A stretch of 8,067 bases of DNA from an uncultured Treponema sp. (GTDB lineage Bacteria > Spirochaetota > Spirochaetia > Treponematales > Treponemataceae), in the NCBI RefSeq assembly GCF_938029485.1, contig NZ_CALHGC010000133.1, forward strand, positions 1 to 8,067. Direction: 5' to 3'. Shown here in pieces: positions 6,740 to 8,067 of the stretch. The translations under genes and the position numbers were made by a program. The notes under the pieces are model-generated. The model made no database searches. It was not told the origin of the DNA and worked only from the letters and a program-made list of their open reading frames with translations. The number at the start of each line of letters is the position of its first letter. Position 1 is the first letter of the stretch.

Positions 6740-8067
6740 CTATTCAGCCTGTCCGTCAAGCGACCATTCGTCCGCAGTGTGCTGTAAGTCCCACAGGCTT
6801 TTGTATTCCGTGTCTCCGCTCATCAGCGTTTGGTGCGTACCACGTTCAATGATTTTTCCGTCCTGCATTACCAAAATTTGATCGGCTTCCGCAATACTTT
6901 GCAGCCGATGGGCGATGACGATGAGCGTTTTATCCCGTACCAGATTTTTAATCGCCGTCTGAATTTGATTCTCGTTTTCCGCATCCGTGTAGGCAAGCGC
7001 TTCATCAAGAATGACGATCGGCGCATTTTTCAAAATTGCCCGCGCAATGGAAATCCGCTGCGCTTCCCCTCCGGACAGTTTACCGTTTCCCGATCCGATC
7101 ATCGTGTCATATCCTTGCGGCAGCTTCATAATAAAATCATGACAACACGCCTGCCGCGCCGCTTCCATAACCGCTTCGTCGCTCGCGTGTGAATGCATTC
7201 TGATGTTTTCCATAACGGTGTCCGCAAAAAGATAAGCGTCTTGAAAAACCGCCGCCGTATACTGCATCAGGCGGGAAACGGGAATATCGCGGATAGGTAT
7301 GCCGCCGATGGTAATCGCCCCTTCTTCCGTTTCCCAAAAGCGCAAAAGCAGTTGTCCGATCGTAGATTTTCCTCCGCCTGATTCTCCGACCAGCGCTGTC
7401 ATTTGTCCCTGCTGTGCCGTAAACGATATCTCCAACAGCGCCTGTTTCCGCAGTGGGTCGGCGCTTTTTTGATATGAAAAAGAAACGTTATCAAAACGTA
7501 CATTCCAATCGTGAGGTACGGAAGTTGTTGTTCCGAAATCGGAATCGGTATTTATATCTATTGCTCCGGTATCGGAAGCGTCAAGCGCCGGTTCCCGCAC
7601 AATCTCATCAATTTGAGTAAGCCCCGCTTGCAGCATCCTCAACTGCGTTGCGTACTCGATACACTCGGTTAGCGGTTCAAACAATGCCGGTACGAGAATC
7701 AACGTCATCAAAACGGAAAGAATCAACTCCCTGCTCGGATTGCGGGCAAGCAGGCATACTCCGACAGGCAGCGCCGCGCTCAAAAGAGAGAGTACAAGAC
7801 TCTTATACATGCTCATCGCAAAGGCGCTTTTTTTATAGCTTTTTATCTCCCATCCCATATAAGCGGAAATATGCTGCTTCAACGCATTCGTTACGGAACC
7901 CGCACGCCCGAATAGTTTAACCTCAGCCATGCCCCGCACATACTCCGAAAACGCACCGGTCATCTTTGCGGAAGACTGCGTCACCTCCATCATTATTGTT
8001 TTTACCTTGTTGCCGCCGAACACCAGCATCTGAAAAAAGAAACCCGCGATAATTGCAGCTACGACAG
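6740..8067 (-). CDS. ABC half-transporter, first of pair (5' partial)
   Basis: The frame stays open to the right edge, adding 12 codons before the ATG at 8027-8029. That ATG is therefore internal, and the first membrane segments lie outside the window; about 441 residues are visible. Seen: the last membrane segments, then an ATPase domain with Walker A GESGGGKST (7361-7387), signature LSGGEAQR (7055-7078), Walker B IVILDEALA (6992-7018) and H-loop His (6908-6910). The stretch after Walker B reads DEALAYTDAENE instead of the usual DEPTASLD, a variation also seen in IrtA/YbtP/YbtQ-like transporters (DEATAFADPENE style). This supports the siderophore-type assignment and an asymmetric heterodimer with the next gene. 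A linker of about 30 residues rich in Asp, Ser and Thr precedes the ATPase domain. Confidence 0.92.
   Translation of the reverse strand, partial: VVAAIIAGFFFQMLVFGGNKVKTIMMEVTQSSAKMTGAFSEYVRGMAEVKLFGRAGSVTNALKQHISAYMGWEIKSYKKSAFAMSMYKSLVLSLLSAALPVGVCLLARNPSRELILSVLMTLILVPALFEPLTECIEYATQLRMLQAGLTQIDEIVREPALDASDTGAIDINTDSDFGTTTSVPHDWNVRFDNVSFSYQKSADPLRKQALLEISFTAQQGQMTALVGESGGGKSTIGQLLLRFWETEEGAITIGGIPIRDIPVSRLMQYTAAVFQDAYLFADTVMENIRMHSHASDEAVMEAARQACCHDFIMKLPQGYDTMIGSGNGKLSGGEAQRISIARAILKNAPIVILDEALAYTDAENENQIQTAIKNLVRDKTLIVIAHRLQSIAEADQILVMQDGKIIERGTHQTLMSGDTEYKSLWDLQHTADEWSLDGQAE
7113..7145 (-). repeat. 33-base direct repeat, copy in first ABC gene
   Basis: Partner of the copy at 5331-5363, 1782 bases away, same strand and same codon phase. 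Synonymous positions are also identical, which suggests gene conversion or strong local constraint, not protein-level conservation alone. Confidence 0.9.

Noticed and set aside
6830..7381. Plus- and minus-strand open frames within the first ABC gene
   Set aside because: Shadow frames of a well-supported ATPase domain with all canonical motifs in the correct frame.
1..8067. CRISPR array, tRNA, rRNA, transposase or integrase
   Set aside because: I saw no regularly spaced repeats, no tRNA-like cloverleaf and no recombinase-like protein in any frame.

Overview
The window looks like an accessory, defence-associated stretch of a bacterial chromosome. The outer genes have moderate GC, and the inner block is clearly AT-rich. 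The codon use and the mix of families would suit an oral or gut spirochaete such as Treponema, or a Clostridia-like bacterium. That assignment is a low-confidence guess, because no rRNA, tRNA or strong phylogenetic marker is present.

Layout. (1) Bases 1-788, + strand: the C-terminal part of an SF2 helicase, with motifs V and VI visible, followed by a degenerate phospholipase-D-like domain. Its 5' end lies outside the window. (2) 796-1029, - strand: a short remnant resembling the N-terminal end of an AraC-type regulator, cut off head-on against the helicase 3' end. (3) 1059-4083, - strand: an AT-rich mcrB-mcrC pair with overlapping genes, a GTP-driven modification-dependent (type IV) restriction system. 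No methyltransferase gene accompanies it. (4) 4138-4282: a long imperfect inverted repeat just upstream of mcrB, with some features of an integron attC site. (5) 4277-4750, - strand: a very AT-rich gene for an unrecognised 157-residue protein, with a perfect ribosome binding site and a good sigma70-type promoter (4845-4873). (6) 4970-8067, - strand: two adjacent ABC exporter-fold half-transporters of the IrtAB/YbtPQ-like type. The second is complete and the first runs off the right edge.

How it fits together. The two ABC genes are one operon and probably form a heterodimer. Transporters of this class are often encoded near an AraC-type regulator, so the AraC-like remnant at 796-1029 may be what is left of one, now separated from the transporters by the inserted island. 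The island (157-residue gene, structured spacer, mcrB, mcrC) is all on one strand and differs in composition from both sides, so it was probably acquired horizontally. With the helicase-PLD gene next to it, the region reads as a small defence island. The least explained parts are the structured spacer, the 157-residue protein and the unrecognised N-terminal domain of McrB.

No stretch over 300 bases lacks a gene. The two largest gaps are 4084-4276, which holds the inverted repeat and the mcrB leader, and 4751-4969, which holds a promoter and otherwise nothing recognised.
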